DNA of 64,000 nt. Origin: Sorghum bicolor (taxonomy: Eukaryota; Streptophyta; Magnoliopsida; Poales; Poaceae). The first letter of the stretch is position 1, and each line of letters starts with the position of its first letter. The notes under the pieces are model-generated. The model saw only the letters and a program-made list of their open reading frames with translations. It did no database searches and was not told where the DNA came from. The stretch spans positions 22,602,844 through 22,666,843 of the forward strand of contig NC_012879.2 in assembly GCF_000003195.3 (NCBI RefSeq), written 5' to 3'. A program made the translations under genes and the position numbers. Positions 43,701 to 54,931 of this stretch are shown in pieces.

Positions 43701-45061
43701 CGGTTGACCGGTGCCTGGATCTAATCTCGGCCGTTGATCGCGGATTGGACGGATCTGGCGACTCCAGTGGGAGGAGGTCGCCGGAGCGGCGCTCCCCGCG
43801 GTGGCGCGTGGCGGTGGTTCGCCGGAGCACAGCGCAACGGCGGCTCCAAGGCTCAGGAGCCTAAAGAGAGGGCGCGGGAGGGTACGGAGTGGCCTTGCGA
43901 GCGCGATGCGAGGCACCGTGGTGACCGGGGTAGGCCGGAGGCGGCTGTGCACGCGGCGGAGCGGCTCGGTGCGGTGGCGCTCCTCCGATGAGCTCGTGCG
44001 GGCGCGCGAGTGCGAGAGAGAGGATGGGGAAGGGTCTGGCGGGTAGCTCACCTCCGTGCGAAGCTCAGGGACCGGTCCTTGTCGCCTGAGAGGCCACGAC
44101 GGCGGAGATCGACGCGGGCGGGTCGGCCTCGAGCGGTGGCTATGGCGGCGGCGCGCCTAGGGCACGGGCTAGCGGCGACGCTCGATTAGGGTTCGAAGGG
44201 GGGGGCTGCGGCGCTCTACTCAAGGCCTTTATAGGCTCGGGGATCATAGGGAGGCGCGCAGCGCGGAAACCGAGGCGAGGCGGCGGCGGGCTCTCCCGTC
44301 CGAATCGGGCGGGAGGTTGGGGACGATGGCCCCGTCTCGCTGACGAGTGGGGCCGGGCCGTCAGTGGCTTGGGCGCGGGCTGGCAGGCGGGCCCGCATGG
44401 CAGAGGCTCAAGCGGCGGGGCGTGGGCGCTGGGGTGCAGCAGGCCAATGGCGGGGGCGCGAGATGGGCCGCGGCCCACGCGGGCGATGCGCGTGCGGTGG
44501 GGGGGGAAAGGAGGGGGCTGGGCTGGTGCTGCTGCAGGGTTGGGCCAAAATTTGCAGAGAGAAGGAAACTCCCTTTCTCTTTTTTTTTATAAAGAGTGAT
44601 TTACAAACTATTTTGCAAAACAAATTTCAAACCATTTTGAATCCAAACAAAACCTGGGATCATTTGGAACTTGTTTTTTTTAGACTATTTTGAAATCCAA
44701 ATATATTTTAGTTTAAACACATTTCTAAATTGTTTTCCAACTCGAATTAGTTTTCAAATAGGACTTTTGGAGTTTTATTTTTTTTTTGAAAACCAACAGG
44801 ACCCAAACGTGGCTCGCTAGAAAATATTAAAATTCTTTTTTTTTTCACACAGAAGCTAAACAAAGCTAGGGCACAAAAGCACACAACCGCAAACATAACA
44901 CCCTTCACTTAATTTTATAAAAGTTTTAAAATTCCACAATTTTCTCTCTTTTTGAATTCAATAACTAAATAAATCTTGGAATATTTTAGAAAAATTTAAA
45001 TTCTTATTTAATTTAGTGTTTTCTAATAACAATCCAAAATTAAAAATTTTGGAGTGTTATA
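40796..45061 (-). repeat. Element B right (5') LTR
   Basis: 4,266 bp, nearly identical to 33047-37313. Differences noticed: ATCATGAC for ATCACGAC, GCTGATGTGG for GCTGACGTGG, GATCGACG for GATCAACG, TTGGGCGCG for TTGGTCGCG, GTGCGGTGG for GTGCAGTGG, plus homopolymer lengths. Confidence 0.92.
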
Positions 45062-45066
45062 CCATG

Positions 45067-45814
45067 CCTCTTCTGCATTGAATCTTTTTGGAGAGAGAGA
45101 ATAACAACACTTGGGACAGTGAGTGATAATATTTTTAGCAATTTTTAATGAATGGTGGTGAATGGTGTAGTGGATGTGTGCAAGTGAATATCTTAATTTC
45201 ACCACATGAAAAGCTCCTAAGGGTCTACATAGCTTGATCAAACTCAATGTGAATATAAGTAGCAAAAGATGTTATAGCAAGTATGGTTGTGGTAGAAATT
45301 TTGTCACGCTAGGAACTCATCATGTGATTTGCAAGTTTTCAAAATAAATCTCCAGAACTTAGTGTAGTAGGAACAAGATAAACAGTAGCCCAAACTTTAT
45401 ATCATGCCTTTCTCTTACCTAGATTTTAGTTGTAGGTTCATGTTCCCATAGATAGTAAATTTTAGCTTTTAGTAATTCCTGGAAGAACTCTAATATAAAA
45501 GCTAGGTACTCGAAAGTAAGCAAACAGAGCAACTGTTCATCATTTCCATCATGCATTTTTTTGGTCTTTTTATTTTTCTAGAGATTAACACTTAGCAAGA
45601 AAAATAAAGCACACTTATCTACACACTTTTTTATTTTGTTTTCATGTTTATAGAATGCAGTAAATTAAAGAAAGAAAATATTTATTGGGTTTTCTAAGTT
45701 TTTCTCTTTAAGATAAATAAAACACTAAAACCGAAAAGAATAAATAAGAAGAGCAAATAAAAACTTACTTGATAAAATAGGGAGAAACTCCCCCAAGCTG
45801 GATGTTGTTGTCGG
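45067..45814 (-). other. Gypsy-2 non-coding interior right of element B
   Basis: AT-rich. Shares AGCTCCTAAGGGTCTACA and other blocks with Gypsy-1 (7935-8100), so it is the family's conserved non-coding part. At its right end the minus strand has AGCTTGGGGGAGTTTCTCCC. Confidence 0.65.
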
Positions 45815-47373
45815 TCTTACCCAATGTTCCAGAATCGCATCATGGTGGTGATGTTGTCGTTCATTGTCGTGGTGTTTTGCCTTAGTTCTTGTACTGCAGT
45901 GGTATGATCCTGGTTCCACTTTTGTTGCTGTTCCAGGTGTCGTCCATGTTCTGCTTGCGTATTCTGGATGTCGAGGAGGGTGTTGTCGGTACGGGGGAAG
46001 AAAGCGCCGACCTCTTGGTAGTAGTCGTTCGTGAAAGCATAAGAGGCATATGAGTATCGTCCTGCATCGAATTAGGGCAGAGGTCTGGACCCTGAAGCTC
46101 CAAACGGATCAGTGGAGTACCTGCCCGTATGGAAAGGCGGGTTTGTCCACTGGTGATCTTGGCTCTCCGGCCATGTCTCCTGTGTTGGCTCTTGTGGTTG
46201 AACATGTCGAACCCATGGGTCCCAAAGGACTCGGGGGTTGTAGTTGCAATAATGCAGGTGCGCTGCTTCTTCTGGCCCGGGATCAGCTCCATACCAGGTG
46301 CGTTCTTGATGGGTGGTCATCCTTTCAGATGCCACTCGTTGTGGAGCTCTCTGGTTTACCGGTGTCACTGCAATCTCAATCAAATAATTTTGAACAACAT
46401 AGAGGCCAAGGTTCGGGTTAGATAACCGAATCTTGCCTTTATTATCATATAACATATACATTATGTTCCCCTCTTTTTTCAACATCCGAGCTTGCCTAAA
46501 TGTGTCATAGCCATGATAAATTTGTAACTCGTCAATGAACTCCAATGATGAGTTTTCTAGCAAATTAAGATTAGAGGCTAGACGAGTGACGAGTGAAGTA
46601 CAACCGACAGGTCCCTGAGGACTAGGTATACTAAGCCAATGAGAAACCAAAAGTGTAATAGGTGAAGTGGGTACTTTATTTATAGCAGCATATAGAAGTT
46701 GTAAATCTCCTATTCTTACTTTTCTAATATCTTCACGATGGAAAAGATTGTACCCAAGCCATTTGTGGAACATCCTAAGAGTGGGGTGTTCCATGTCGCT
46801 GGTTCGGGCTTGGCTATAAAACTCATCTCTAGATATCTCTCTCCAGAACTGGTGTCTCTCAAAATTGGGTAAGTCAGAGTCAATGTCCAGGATGCATCTT
46901 GAAGAGAAACCGAGATGGTCGCTCAGTTCTCTCCAAGACAACATAATGTCCTGTTTGAACATCCAAAATGCGATTCCCCCCTCCTAATTTTGTAAAGTGC
47001 AAAGAAATTCAAGGGTGAGAAGACGGGAACCCAACTCAGTTATGTTCCAAAAATTTGTCCATCCCACCATCTGGAAAATCAAATCGAATTCAGTATCCAT
47101 AATTGTTTCTTGTAGCAAGATAGGATCAAGAGTGGGGGTGTGAATGAAATCCTTGTTCTTTAGCTGCTGGTAAACTTCCTTCTCCCTGCGGGTCTTCAGT
47201 CCAAGGTCTCCTATCTTGAGAAGGACCTTGACTTGTGAACCAGATGAAGATTACGGAGCTTGTGTGGGCGTCGGGTCGATGCTCATCTCTGACTGGTGCG
47301 AGGAGTGTCGGGACGAACTCCTCGTACCTATGTTCTTGAAGGCCTTGCCCACGTTCTTTACCTTTTTGAACAT
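45815..47373 (-). pseudogene. Gypsy-2 Athila-type additional ORF
   Basis: A register of about 520 codons from MFKKVKNVGKAFKNIG at 47373. It contains WRELSDHLGFSSRC, FHKWLGYNLFHREDIRKVRI, LQLLYAAINKVPTSP and PVGCTSLVTRLASNLNL, the conserved pattern of the plant ATHILA ORF family. The C-terminal part is glutamine-rich and helical (LEQQQKWNQDHTTAVQELRQ). Three in-frame stops (about 47251, 46985 and 46072) break it. The biochemical role of Athila ORFs is not established. The longest open piece is 46962-46072 (296 codons). Gypsy-1 has no equivalent. Confidence 0.75.
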
Positions 47374-47439
47374 CCTGCAAACAAAAGTTGACACAAACAC
47401 AACTAGTGGAAAATGTGAGAGAAAAATGTTAGTGATCAA

Positions 47440-48252
47440 CTATCCGAAATGTCAGTAGTCCAGGGGTTAGTCGTTCAAGACAAGTTTTTATTTTGGCAGC
47501 ACCTCCCCCTAAATAACTTTTACTTCCGCTCTGGACAGCGGGATCACTATTTACTAGGTGAACCTTACTCTCTCACTCAAAGACTACCAACCTCTATTCC
47601 ACTCTTCTCTTCCCTCCTCTCTCCTTCTCACTTCACTAAAAGAGCTCCTTTTCTGGAACTTGAAACTTGTGTGGTTTTCTAGAATGCTTGTGTGAAGAAG
47701 TTGGAGGCAGGAAGTGGCAATTTATAGGAGGAAGGGGGGACAGGGTGGGCGCCCTCTGTAGGTGGGCGGGCACCCACCTTTGGTGGCCATCCTGGCTACA
47801 ACTTTTCTATCCCCTCCTTTGCTAAACTCTTATGCAGGATAATAGTTCATGGGTGGTGGTTGGTCGGTGGAAAAGTGCTGGTGAGTGGAGTTATGTTGGT
47901 GGATCAAATAATGTGATGGGATGTGTGTGACGTGTGGTGTATGACATGTGGGACCCAAGGAGTGTGGGTCATGCTTCTAGAAGGTTGCTATAATTAGATA
48001 TAATGCAGGAAAATCTATGAGAATTGAAACTTATTGAAATGATAATGGAAAATATTTTTGTGCCTCCACAATGATTAATAAATATGGGTTGTCACACACC
48101 ATAAATATTATTTATATGGGGCTTTTGATTATTATAATAATTCTATGAATAAATATGGATAATGCAAGAATTAATGATGCAGATAAATATCGATTTACCT
48201 CCCGGCGAGGGTTTGGGATTTTTAGGTCCCCCAAGCTGGACCTCCAAATCTT
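47440..48252 (-). other. Gypsy-2 spacer between protease and Athila ORF
   Basis: No recognisable protein. It contains GGGCGCCC/GGGCGGGCACCC motifs at 47735-47780 similar to those in the LTRs, and AT-rich DNA to 48190. The minus-strand frame before 48253 is the acidic end of the protease frame. Confidence 0.6.
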
Positions 48253-49203
48253 TTAATCTTCTGAATTACCTTCCTCCGGAGATGGTGGCTCCAGTGGTTC
48301 TTCTTCATGAACTTCTTTCACTGTAGAGTCTCTCTCTGGTCTGGGCTTAAATGTGAAGTGTTCTTCTTTTCCGATTATGTTGAACTTGATTTCTCCCTTT
48401 CCGACATCAATGTGGGCATTGACAGTGCTCAGAAATGGCCTTCCAAGGATAATGGACACTTTGGAGTCGGGACTCATGTCTAGTACCACGAAGTCTACTG
48501 GCACAAGTAAATCTCTGATCTTGACTGGAATGTTTTCGGCGATGCCCAACGGGTGTCGAACTGATTGATCTGCTAGTTGTATGCACATTGATGTTGGTTC
48601 TAGGGTCGTATGCTCAAGCTTTTTGTAGACTGATGCTGGCATCACAGTGACACTTGCTCCGAGATCACAAAGTGCATTGCTGAAGTGTTGGTTTCCGATC
48701 GAGCAATCAATGGTGGGACATCCTGGATCCTTCTTCTTCCTTGGTGGTTTATTGAGGATGGCCGCACTACATTCTTCTGTCAGCTTGATAACCTCAGTGG
48801 TGGGCAGTGGTCTCTTTTTGTTAAGAATATCTCTAATGTACTTTGCATATGTAGGTACCTGTATGGCATCAAGTAGAGGTATGTTGACATATAATTTTTG
48901 AATGACCTCTACAAACTTACCAAACTGCTCATCTGACTGTTGTCCTCTGTTTCTTCTAGGAAATGGCAAACAGTTGGTTTCGTAAAAATCTTTCCTCATT
49001 TCTACAGTTCTTGGTGGTTGTAGCAGATCTTCTACTTCAACTAGGATTTCTTCTTCTATTACTGCTGGTTGGACTGGTGCTGATGTTCTCTGTTTCTCTT
49101 TTGGGTATGGGGGATCCTTGGTGGCTTTGCCTCCTCTAGTAGTTATGTTCTTTACCTGCTCAATGTTAGTGGCAACAGGCAATGCAGCAGCTAGCTTTAT
49201 TAA
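48253..49203 (-). pseudogene. Gypsy-2 retropepsin region
   Basis: Frame of 309 codons continuous with gag sense. It starts PVATNIEQVKNITTRGGK, a conserved Athila linker. A retropepsin domain follows: DPGCPTIDCSIG, active site ALCDLGASVTVMP (D-L-G), LADQSVRHPLGI and SIILGRPFLSTVNAHID. It ends with an acidic proline-rich tail (EEPLEPPSPEEGNSED) and TAA, whereas a complete Athila would continue into RT. The domain itself has no lesion. Upstream, gag is separated from it by a stop near 49212. Unlike Gypsy-1 it has only one retropepsin copy. Confidence 0.85.
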
Positions 49204-49211
49204 TTTAAGCT

Positions 49212-50250
49212 CTACCTCTTATTTAGAGTGTTTTGCTCATCAAAGGCAGTTAATAGAAAATCCATTTTATTTTGTATATCTTTTAGAGATGATTCATTTG
49301 TATCTAGCCTTTGTTTAACTTCATTATTAGTTTTGGTTTGTTGAGCAATTATCTCTTTTAATGAAAGTTGCTTGAAAGTGTTACCTGAATTCATACCTTT
49401 GCTATTGGGTTGACTCGAAGTAGGTTGATATTTGTATAATGTCTCAATGGCCTTTTGATCTTCTTTGAACTTGGCCCTCTGGTCAATCCAATGGAGAAAA
49501 TTTTCCATCTTGGTTGATAGTGAATTTACTTCATCTGGTATTTCTTTAGTTTGATGACATTGTTGAGCTTCATCTTGGAACCAGCTTTGGTTTTCTGCTA
49601 TCTTATCCAAAAGTATCTCTGCTTTTCCAATTGTAAGCTCCAAGAATGATCCTTTAGCAGATGCATCTAGGCACTCAAGAGCCTTCTAGGTTAATCCATG
49701 GTAGAAGATCTGCATAAGTAACCATCTGGCCATTCCATGGTGAGGACAATCTGATATGTATCATTGAAAACGCTCCCATGCTTCTGAAACGGTTTCTGTC
49801 TTCTGCTGTCGGAAACTGACAATATTTCTTCTTAAGGCCGCTGTTTTGCCTATAGGGAAAAACTTTGATAGAAAGGCGTCTAACAAGTTCGTCCAGTTGT
49901 TGATGTTATCTTGATGAGTGTAGAACCACTTTCTCGCTTTCCCTTCTAGTGAGAATGGAAAGAGGCACAACAGTATGACGTCTTTGTCTACTCTGTTGAT
50001 GCGGATTGTGCTTCCAATCTCTAAGAAATTGTGCAAGTGTGTACTAGCATCTTCATGTGCATTTCCACTGAATTGTGTAGCTTGTACCAAATTGATGAGG
50101 CTTGACTTGAGCTCGAACTCGGATGCTCCTTCTTCTACTGCAAATCTTGGACCAGTTGGAATGTTCTCAAGACTTGGAGCAGAGAATTCTTGCAAGGTCT
50201 TTTGTGTCATAGCTTCAGCAATTGGTAGGTATCTTCTTCTTTCTTTCTAG
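49212..50250 (-). pseudogene. Gypsy-2 gag (Retrotrans_gag type) with in-frame stops
   Basis: Capsid core: FELKSSLINLVQATQFSG, LCLFPFSLEGKARKWFY, FLSKFFPIGKTAALR, SEAWERFQ, then a TGA (49758-49760). It continues HHGMARWLLMQIFYHGL, then TAG (about 49686-49688), then LELTIGKAEILLDKIAENQS and a helical glutamine- and lysine-rich region to 49212. No CCHC knuckle is present before the retropepsin, in contrast to Gypsy-1. Homologous to the Gypsy-1 gag at 20667-21443. Confidence 0.83.
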
Positions 50251-50495
50251 ATTGCTTTGGTTCTGATGATGAAGAGTTGAATGTACCAAAGTCAATCCTG
50301 ATATACCCTGTATAAAAATATAAACATAGAAAAACAACAGGGTGAACCTGCTAAAGCAGAGGTGCCTTGTTATGATTTCTCACTTAGTAGCTGTTTTATA
50401 CAATTATTTCTCCATAGTCTAGTCTAATATTTTATGTGAATGACCTTGACTGATTTCCTAACTTTCCTTAGTTCCCCTTTTGCTTCCTTTTTGCT

Positions 50496-50513
50496 TCCCC
50501 GGCAACGGCACCA
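50496..50513 (-). promoter_or_regulatory. Primer-binding site of Gypsy-2 (tRNA-Asp type)
   Basis: Minus strand TGGTGCCGTTGCCGGGGA, eight bases inside the right LTR. It differs from the Gypsy-1 site by one base. Confidence 0.85.
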
Positions 50514-50521
50514 GAAATGCT

Positions 50522-51982
50522 TGTTGACACTTACTAACACCACTTAGATACTAGGTTGTCATCCCCAACATGGTGCCAGAGTGTACAAAGGTATTTATGA
50601 ATGTAAAGGCTCTCTAGAAAATAATCTATTCTATCCGCAAGCGCACAGATAAAACACCTCATTGTAGCATTTCACCAGGAAAAGTATTCCAGGTATCGTT
50701 ATTTATAATTTTTGCTTAAGAGAACAGTGAAAGTGAAAACAGGGATAAAATCTATCAAGGCATAGACTAGAGATAAACTTGCAAGAACATGATTACTAAT
50801 GAGGAACTCGTCACACAGTCACTTACTTTGGCAGGGGGTAAGCCATAATAATAATGATAATGAAATATAAGCTCATTGGTAAATAACACAGCGATTAGAA
50901 AATAGACTACTCCTCATATATGTAAGGTGACGTCGGATTAGCTAGAGAATGGATTCTAAGTTATCTACTATCTACTAAGTCACAATCTACTCTAGTTATC
51001 TACAAGATCATATATAGCATAAAAGACTCTTCATTCATGTATAAGGAACATTGCTAAAGTAAATCAGAACATCGTAAGACTTACTCTGCAATACAAATTC
51101 TGCCTGTCCTATCAACAAAGGGTGGACTATATAAGAATCAACGAAGCTGTCACTATCGCGAACTACTACACGACCCGGCAAATAGGATACATTTGCAGGT
51201 AAATAACATCTAAGCACCACGCCCACATGTGATCTACCACTTAACTCCCGCGCGTCAAGAGCTAAGCGCTTTGCAAACTTATACATAAACTCATTATCAA
51301 TCATAACTATATCAAATATAGAACTAGAGCAAACTAAAATCATAATAAATAGAGACATAATGCAACTAGAATAAAGTAGTAGAGAAAGAAATGAAATAAT
51401 ACCAATCTTTATTAACGAAGATCCGAATCCAGAGCGCTAGGCTCTACTTCTCTAATTCTATCTAATCAATCTTCTAAAACTTGAAGGATTAGGGAGTAGC
51501 TAATTCTAATTCTCTGTGGGAGAGAAAATCTAATCCCTAACTTTGATGGCTTCCTCTGATAATGATTTCAGCTCTCTCCCCTAGGGTGGAGAGGCCTTGA
51601 TTATATAGTCCCCTCAATTGAATTTGGGTCGTCGGATCAAACCAACATTGATCACATGGTTTTCCTTGATCCTTTAGGTCGATGGAGCATAGTCTGCGAA
51701 GTTGATTGTGATTGGCCCCGAGGCTAGGGCGGGCGCCCAAGGGGGGAGGGCGGGCGCCCTGCCCTTGAGCTTGTCCAGTCTCCCGTTCGTTCCCGTGGCT
51801 TCTGGACCCCACCAGACATAAGGAAAATTGCGTGGCACGTAATTATCTCGCTGTAAACATAGACAAACACCAAAGCTCGTGGAATTCTGTCAGATAAAAC
51901 CCTAATTCTAGATGTTTTGTGCATATGGATCTTTTTCCATGTTTAGTTGATAGTTAAATTTAGTACTTAAGGACCATCAACA
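50522..51982 (-). repeat. Gypsy-2 right (5') LTR
   Basis: 1,461 bp, TGTTGACACTTAC to GGACCATCAACA. Matches the left LTR apart from point changes and a deletion of about 45 bp near 51860. Open frames within it are not genes. Confidence 0.9.
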
Positions 51983-51987
51983 TCTAT

Positions 51988-52372
51988 CAATATCATCAAC
52001 TCGATAATGGTCCCCATTTGTTGTTGATGCTATATTGCTTTGAAAGGGCATAGATTGTGTGGCCATCTCCTGGCTCCCCAAGGATTGAGCTGGTACAAGC
52101 TGCATATGCGAAGGAGCTTGTGAGGATATCTGTTGAGCAGACACTACTCCCGCCAATTGCTTCATCACTTTTGGATCAGGATTTTTAAAGAAGTCTTCCA
52201 TCATATCGCTAAACTTTTTTGCGGCCTGTTGCTGAAAAAATATTTCATTTCCTCCTTATGGTGTTCTATTTTCTTATACATGCCTTTCCACTCATCACTG
52301 AATTCTTCTTTCTAGCTACTTCTAGAGGAGAAGCCCCGTACATGTCTTGGATGCTCAGGGTTACCTACAACA
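51988..52372 (-). pseudogene. CACTA-H second gene: coiled-coil exon
   Basis: Minus strand after an acceptor TTGTAG (about 52373). It reads NPEHPGHVRGFSSR, a stop, then WKGMYKKIEHHKEEMKYFF, MMEDFFKNPDPKVMKQLAGV and a glutamine/serine-rich tail to VDDIDR at the Gypsy-2 junction. NPEHPGR-type text after an intron is the usual continuation of the plant En/Spm-type transposase-associated protein. The frame joins at 30775. Confidence 0.65.
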
Positions 52373-52432
52373 TGGTGTTTCATATCAGTGTCGATTCCCA
52401 TTGTACTCGAGTAAAAAATTCAAAAAGAATGG

Positions 52433-53480
52433 TTACCTAGAGCATGGGTAAGGATGTCTCACCCTCTGTGAGTTGAAGGCGCCTTTCTTTTCCATCTTTG
52501 ATGCTTCCAAAATCTTGTTAGCAACTTCTCTAATCTCATTGGGACAGGACATCTCATCGCTCTCAGTGTTTGCCTTCCGGGCGTGAAGCCAATTCGCACT
52601 CCTTTCAGGCACTATATCGGTCAATGCCAAATGGCCCTCTCTCCTCTTTGCATCATCTTTTGCCCTCCATTCAGGAATCTTGGCCTTGTAACCACCAGTT
52701 CCTAGGAGGTGGTGATACTTGTTCCTCTTCACGAGTTAAGAGGTGGCTTTGCTCTTAGCCTTTGAATTGTCCCATTCTCTCATCACGCAAAAGCGTGCCC
52801 ACTGAGCCTCTGTGGTAGGATACCGCTTCGTTGGGTCCCGCCCCTTGTGCAACCATTTTTTATTCATATCATGCCTATAGCCCTAGAATCATATTGCCAA
52901 CTACTTCATGACATAACCCTTGGCCAACAATTATGTACCCTCCGGGAAAATAAACCGAGTGCACAAGCGATTCCAGCAAGTGGTCCTTTTCACTTCTGGC
53001 ACCATACTCCAATCACTCTAGGTGATATCAAATTCCTCCTTTACTAAAAATCCAATTGCGGCCCTAAATTTGGGTAGCGTCTCTATAGGTGCTAAGGGCT
53101 CTCCGCTCGGACTTAACTCTATAATCCTATAAACTTCTTGTAGAAATCTATTCCTTCCTCTGTTTCCTCGTGCCTGATCATTCTTTTTCTTTTTACTTCT
53201 TGGCTCGGAGGATGTCACAATCGTTTGAGGAGCCGTGTCCTTCTAAACACCTTGTTCTTCTGCCTCCATTTCGGCAACAACTTGAGAGAACACCTCATGT
53301 CAATTCAATTGTTAGGTATATACATACACATGCATTCTCTCGTATAGACGCTCTACTACAATATATACTTCATCATCATCCGGATCAGCTTGAGGCTCGT
53401 ATGTCGGGTCATGTTCCAACTCTAGACGAGCCTTCTTAGCTCTGGGGATTCATGTGGTGATACGCTCGGGCTCCTATAAA
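52433..53480 (-). pseudogene. CACTA-H second gene: plant En/Spm-type domain, first exon
   Basis: Minus strand. The start region near 53480 is poorly preserved. From 53218 the frame reads SKKKKNDQARGNRGRNRF and FRAAIGFLVKEEFDIT. Several stops are then crossed. The text recovers as LHKGRDPTKRYPTTEAQW, KYHHLLGTGGYKAKIPEW, ERSANWLHARK and IREVANKILEASK, ending at a GTAACC donor (about 52432). This is the Ptta/En/Spm plant transposase-associated layout, including the conserved LG[ST]GGY...P.W block. Its role in CACTA elements is accessory DNA binding. The stops make it non-functional. Confidence 0.72.
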
Positions 53481-53499
53481 TGTCGGATCCAAAGGTGTC

Positions 53500-53770
53500 G
53501 GATCCCTAATTAACAAACTCTAATTAACAAATAATTAATTAACAAACCCTAATTAACAAATAATTAATTACTAATTAATTAACAAAACCCTAATTAACAA
53601 ACCCTAATTAACAAATAACTAATTACTAATTAATTAACAAACCCTAATTAACAAATAATTAATTACTAAGTAATTAACAAAACCCTAATTAACAAACCCT
53701 AATTAACCAATAATTAATTAACAAAAAAGTTGTTAACAAATAATTACTAATCAGTTAACAAAAACAAAAT
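53500..53770. repeat. AT-rich imperfect tandem repeat (TAATTAACAAACCC type)
   Basis: Repeated TAATTAACAAACCCTAATTA and shortened variants, about 12-35 bp per unit, fill this stretch. Related inverted text (TTTGTTAATTAATTT) recurs at 54428-54560. No coding. Confidence 0.85.
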
Positions 53771-54430
53771 AAAGAGGTAGCTAGGGTGGCCTACCAGGCC
53801 CAACAGGGCCCAACAAGGCCTGCCTGGCTGCCGCCGACGCTGGGAGGGGCGGCGGCGTGCACGGCAGCCGCCGCTGCACCTCGAAGGTGGCGGCGCGCAA
53901 GGGCTCACCTCAGCGGTCTGGTGACGTCGCGGCAGCGGCGCAGAGGCACATTGGTCGCCAGAGTTGGCCAGCGGCGATGTGGTGCGTGCGGCGGCAGATT
54001 TCGGCGGCGCAATTCCCCTCGGCGGCGGAGCGGCTCACAGCGGGGACACGGAGGCTGGCCGGCGGCATGGACCGTCGCGGCGGCGGCGGTCCGGTGAGAG
54101 GTGGTGGTGCGAGGCAGCGGATTTTTGGTAGCCTGACGGTGTCGTTTTCATCACATCGCATCACCAGAGACTTAAAAATTTTTGTAGCCCGCACGCGGGA
54201 CTTAGATTGGAACCGATTTATACAACCGGACGTCTTTGACCACCACCTATATAAATTATTAACAATGGCGGACGGCACTGACCACCGCCAGTGTTAATCT
54301 TTTTATACACGCGGACTTGACCTCCGACTGTATAAAAAGATTAACATTGGCGGATGTCATTGAAAGCCGCCTCTGTTAATATTTTAGTAAAGACGGCTCT
54401 CTAAGCCGCCTCTGTACTAATGCCGTATGG
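53771..54430. other. GC-rich block and CACTA-type subterminal repeats
   Basis: 53786-54115 is GC-rich with overlapping frames on both strands and no protein I recognise. From 54120 to 54420 come units with GGCGG, GCCGCC and TTAATCTTTTTATACA in alternating orientation, as in CACTA subterminal regions. No CACTA terminus borders them. It lies between the two CACTA-H genes, so it is either an internal control region of that element or a remnant of another CACTA copy. Confidence 0.5.
54292..54346. repeat. Perfect 18-bp inverted repeat
   Basis: TGTTAATCTTTTTATACA (54292-54309) and its exact complement (54329-54346) flank a 19-base loop with GCGGACTTGACCTCCGAC. This could form a strong hairpin. Confidence 0.9.
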
Positions 54431-54931
54431 TTTGTTAATTAATTTATAATTAGAAATTAATGTCTGTTAATTAGGGTTTGTTATTCCCTGAACTTAGGGT
54501 TTGTTAATTAATTTAGTTAGTAATTTATAGTTTGTTAATTAATTTAGTTAGTAATTAATAGTCTGTTAATAATGATTATTTTAAAATTTTAAAATCCGTA
54601 ATAAATTGTAAAAATATTATAAAATAGAAAGGAATACTTTTTGGAATGCTCGTGACTAGATGTACAACTTTTATTTTGGTTATTTCATCATTTAACAAAG
54701 TGGTATTAAAACTTTTTCTTACAACTTTCTATAATCATGCTCTTCATGTGACAAAGATGTATAATTAATAGCACTTGATATGAACACTTCATTGTCCAAA
54801 GGTATAAAACAAATGAAAATTGTAAACATGTTACTTAATAAGAAATAGTAGCATAAACTACAAATGATAAGTGATACATGAGTTTCATGAGTAATGACAA
54901 CATATAGAATCTAGCGTGCTACAATCCTTCC
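54431..54931. other. AT-rich stretch without a gene
   Basis: Repeats of TTTGTTAATTAATTTAGTTAG in 54430-54560, then plain AT-rich DNA. Nothing else recognised. It lies just downstream of the TNP2 tail. Confidence 0.6.

Larger units (their letters stand above)
33047..45061 (-). mobile_element. Element B: recent non-autonomous LTR retrotransposon (gag-like and protease only)
   Basis: Two 4.27-kb LTRs starting TGTCACACCC and ending GAGTGTTATA surround only 3.5 kb of interior, with CCATG duplicated at both ends. Minus-strand order: primer site for initiator tRNA-Met (40779-40793), gag-like and protease frame (40227-38824), non-coding DNA, polypurine tract. No RT, RNase H or integrase. I see about five base differences and a few homopolymer length differences between the LTRs, so the insertion is young but probably older than element A. 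It encodes the same unusual gag-like protein as A in a clearly diverged version. Confidence 0.92.
30781..51982 (-). mobile_element. Gypsy-2: Athila-like Ty3/Gypsy element without RT or integrase
   Basis: Flanked by TCTAT. LTRs are 30781-32289 and 50522-51982. The left LTR begins TATTGACA rather than TGTTGACA, a point change. Right to left: tRNA-Asp-type primer site (50496-50513), gag (50210-49212), single retropepsin domain (49182-48253), a 1.5-kb Athila ORF (47373-45815) and non-coding DNA. Element B is inserted there; the remaining non-coding DNA and polypurine tract follow. RT, RNase H and integrase are absent. The LTRs differ by many substitutions and by an about 45-bp gap near 51860, so this copy is older than A or B. 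It belongs to the same LTR family as the solo LTR at 4881-6377. Confidence 0.9.

Noticed and set aside
53500..53770. CRISPR-like or satellite array
   Set aside because: Units are short, irregular and AT-only, without unique spacers; this is a plant genome.
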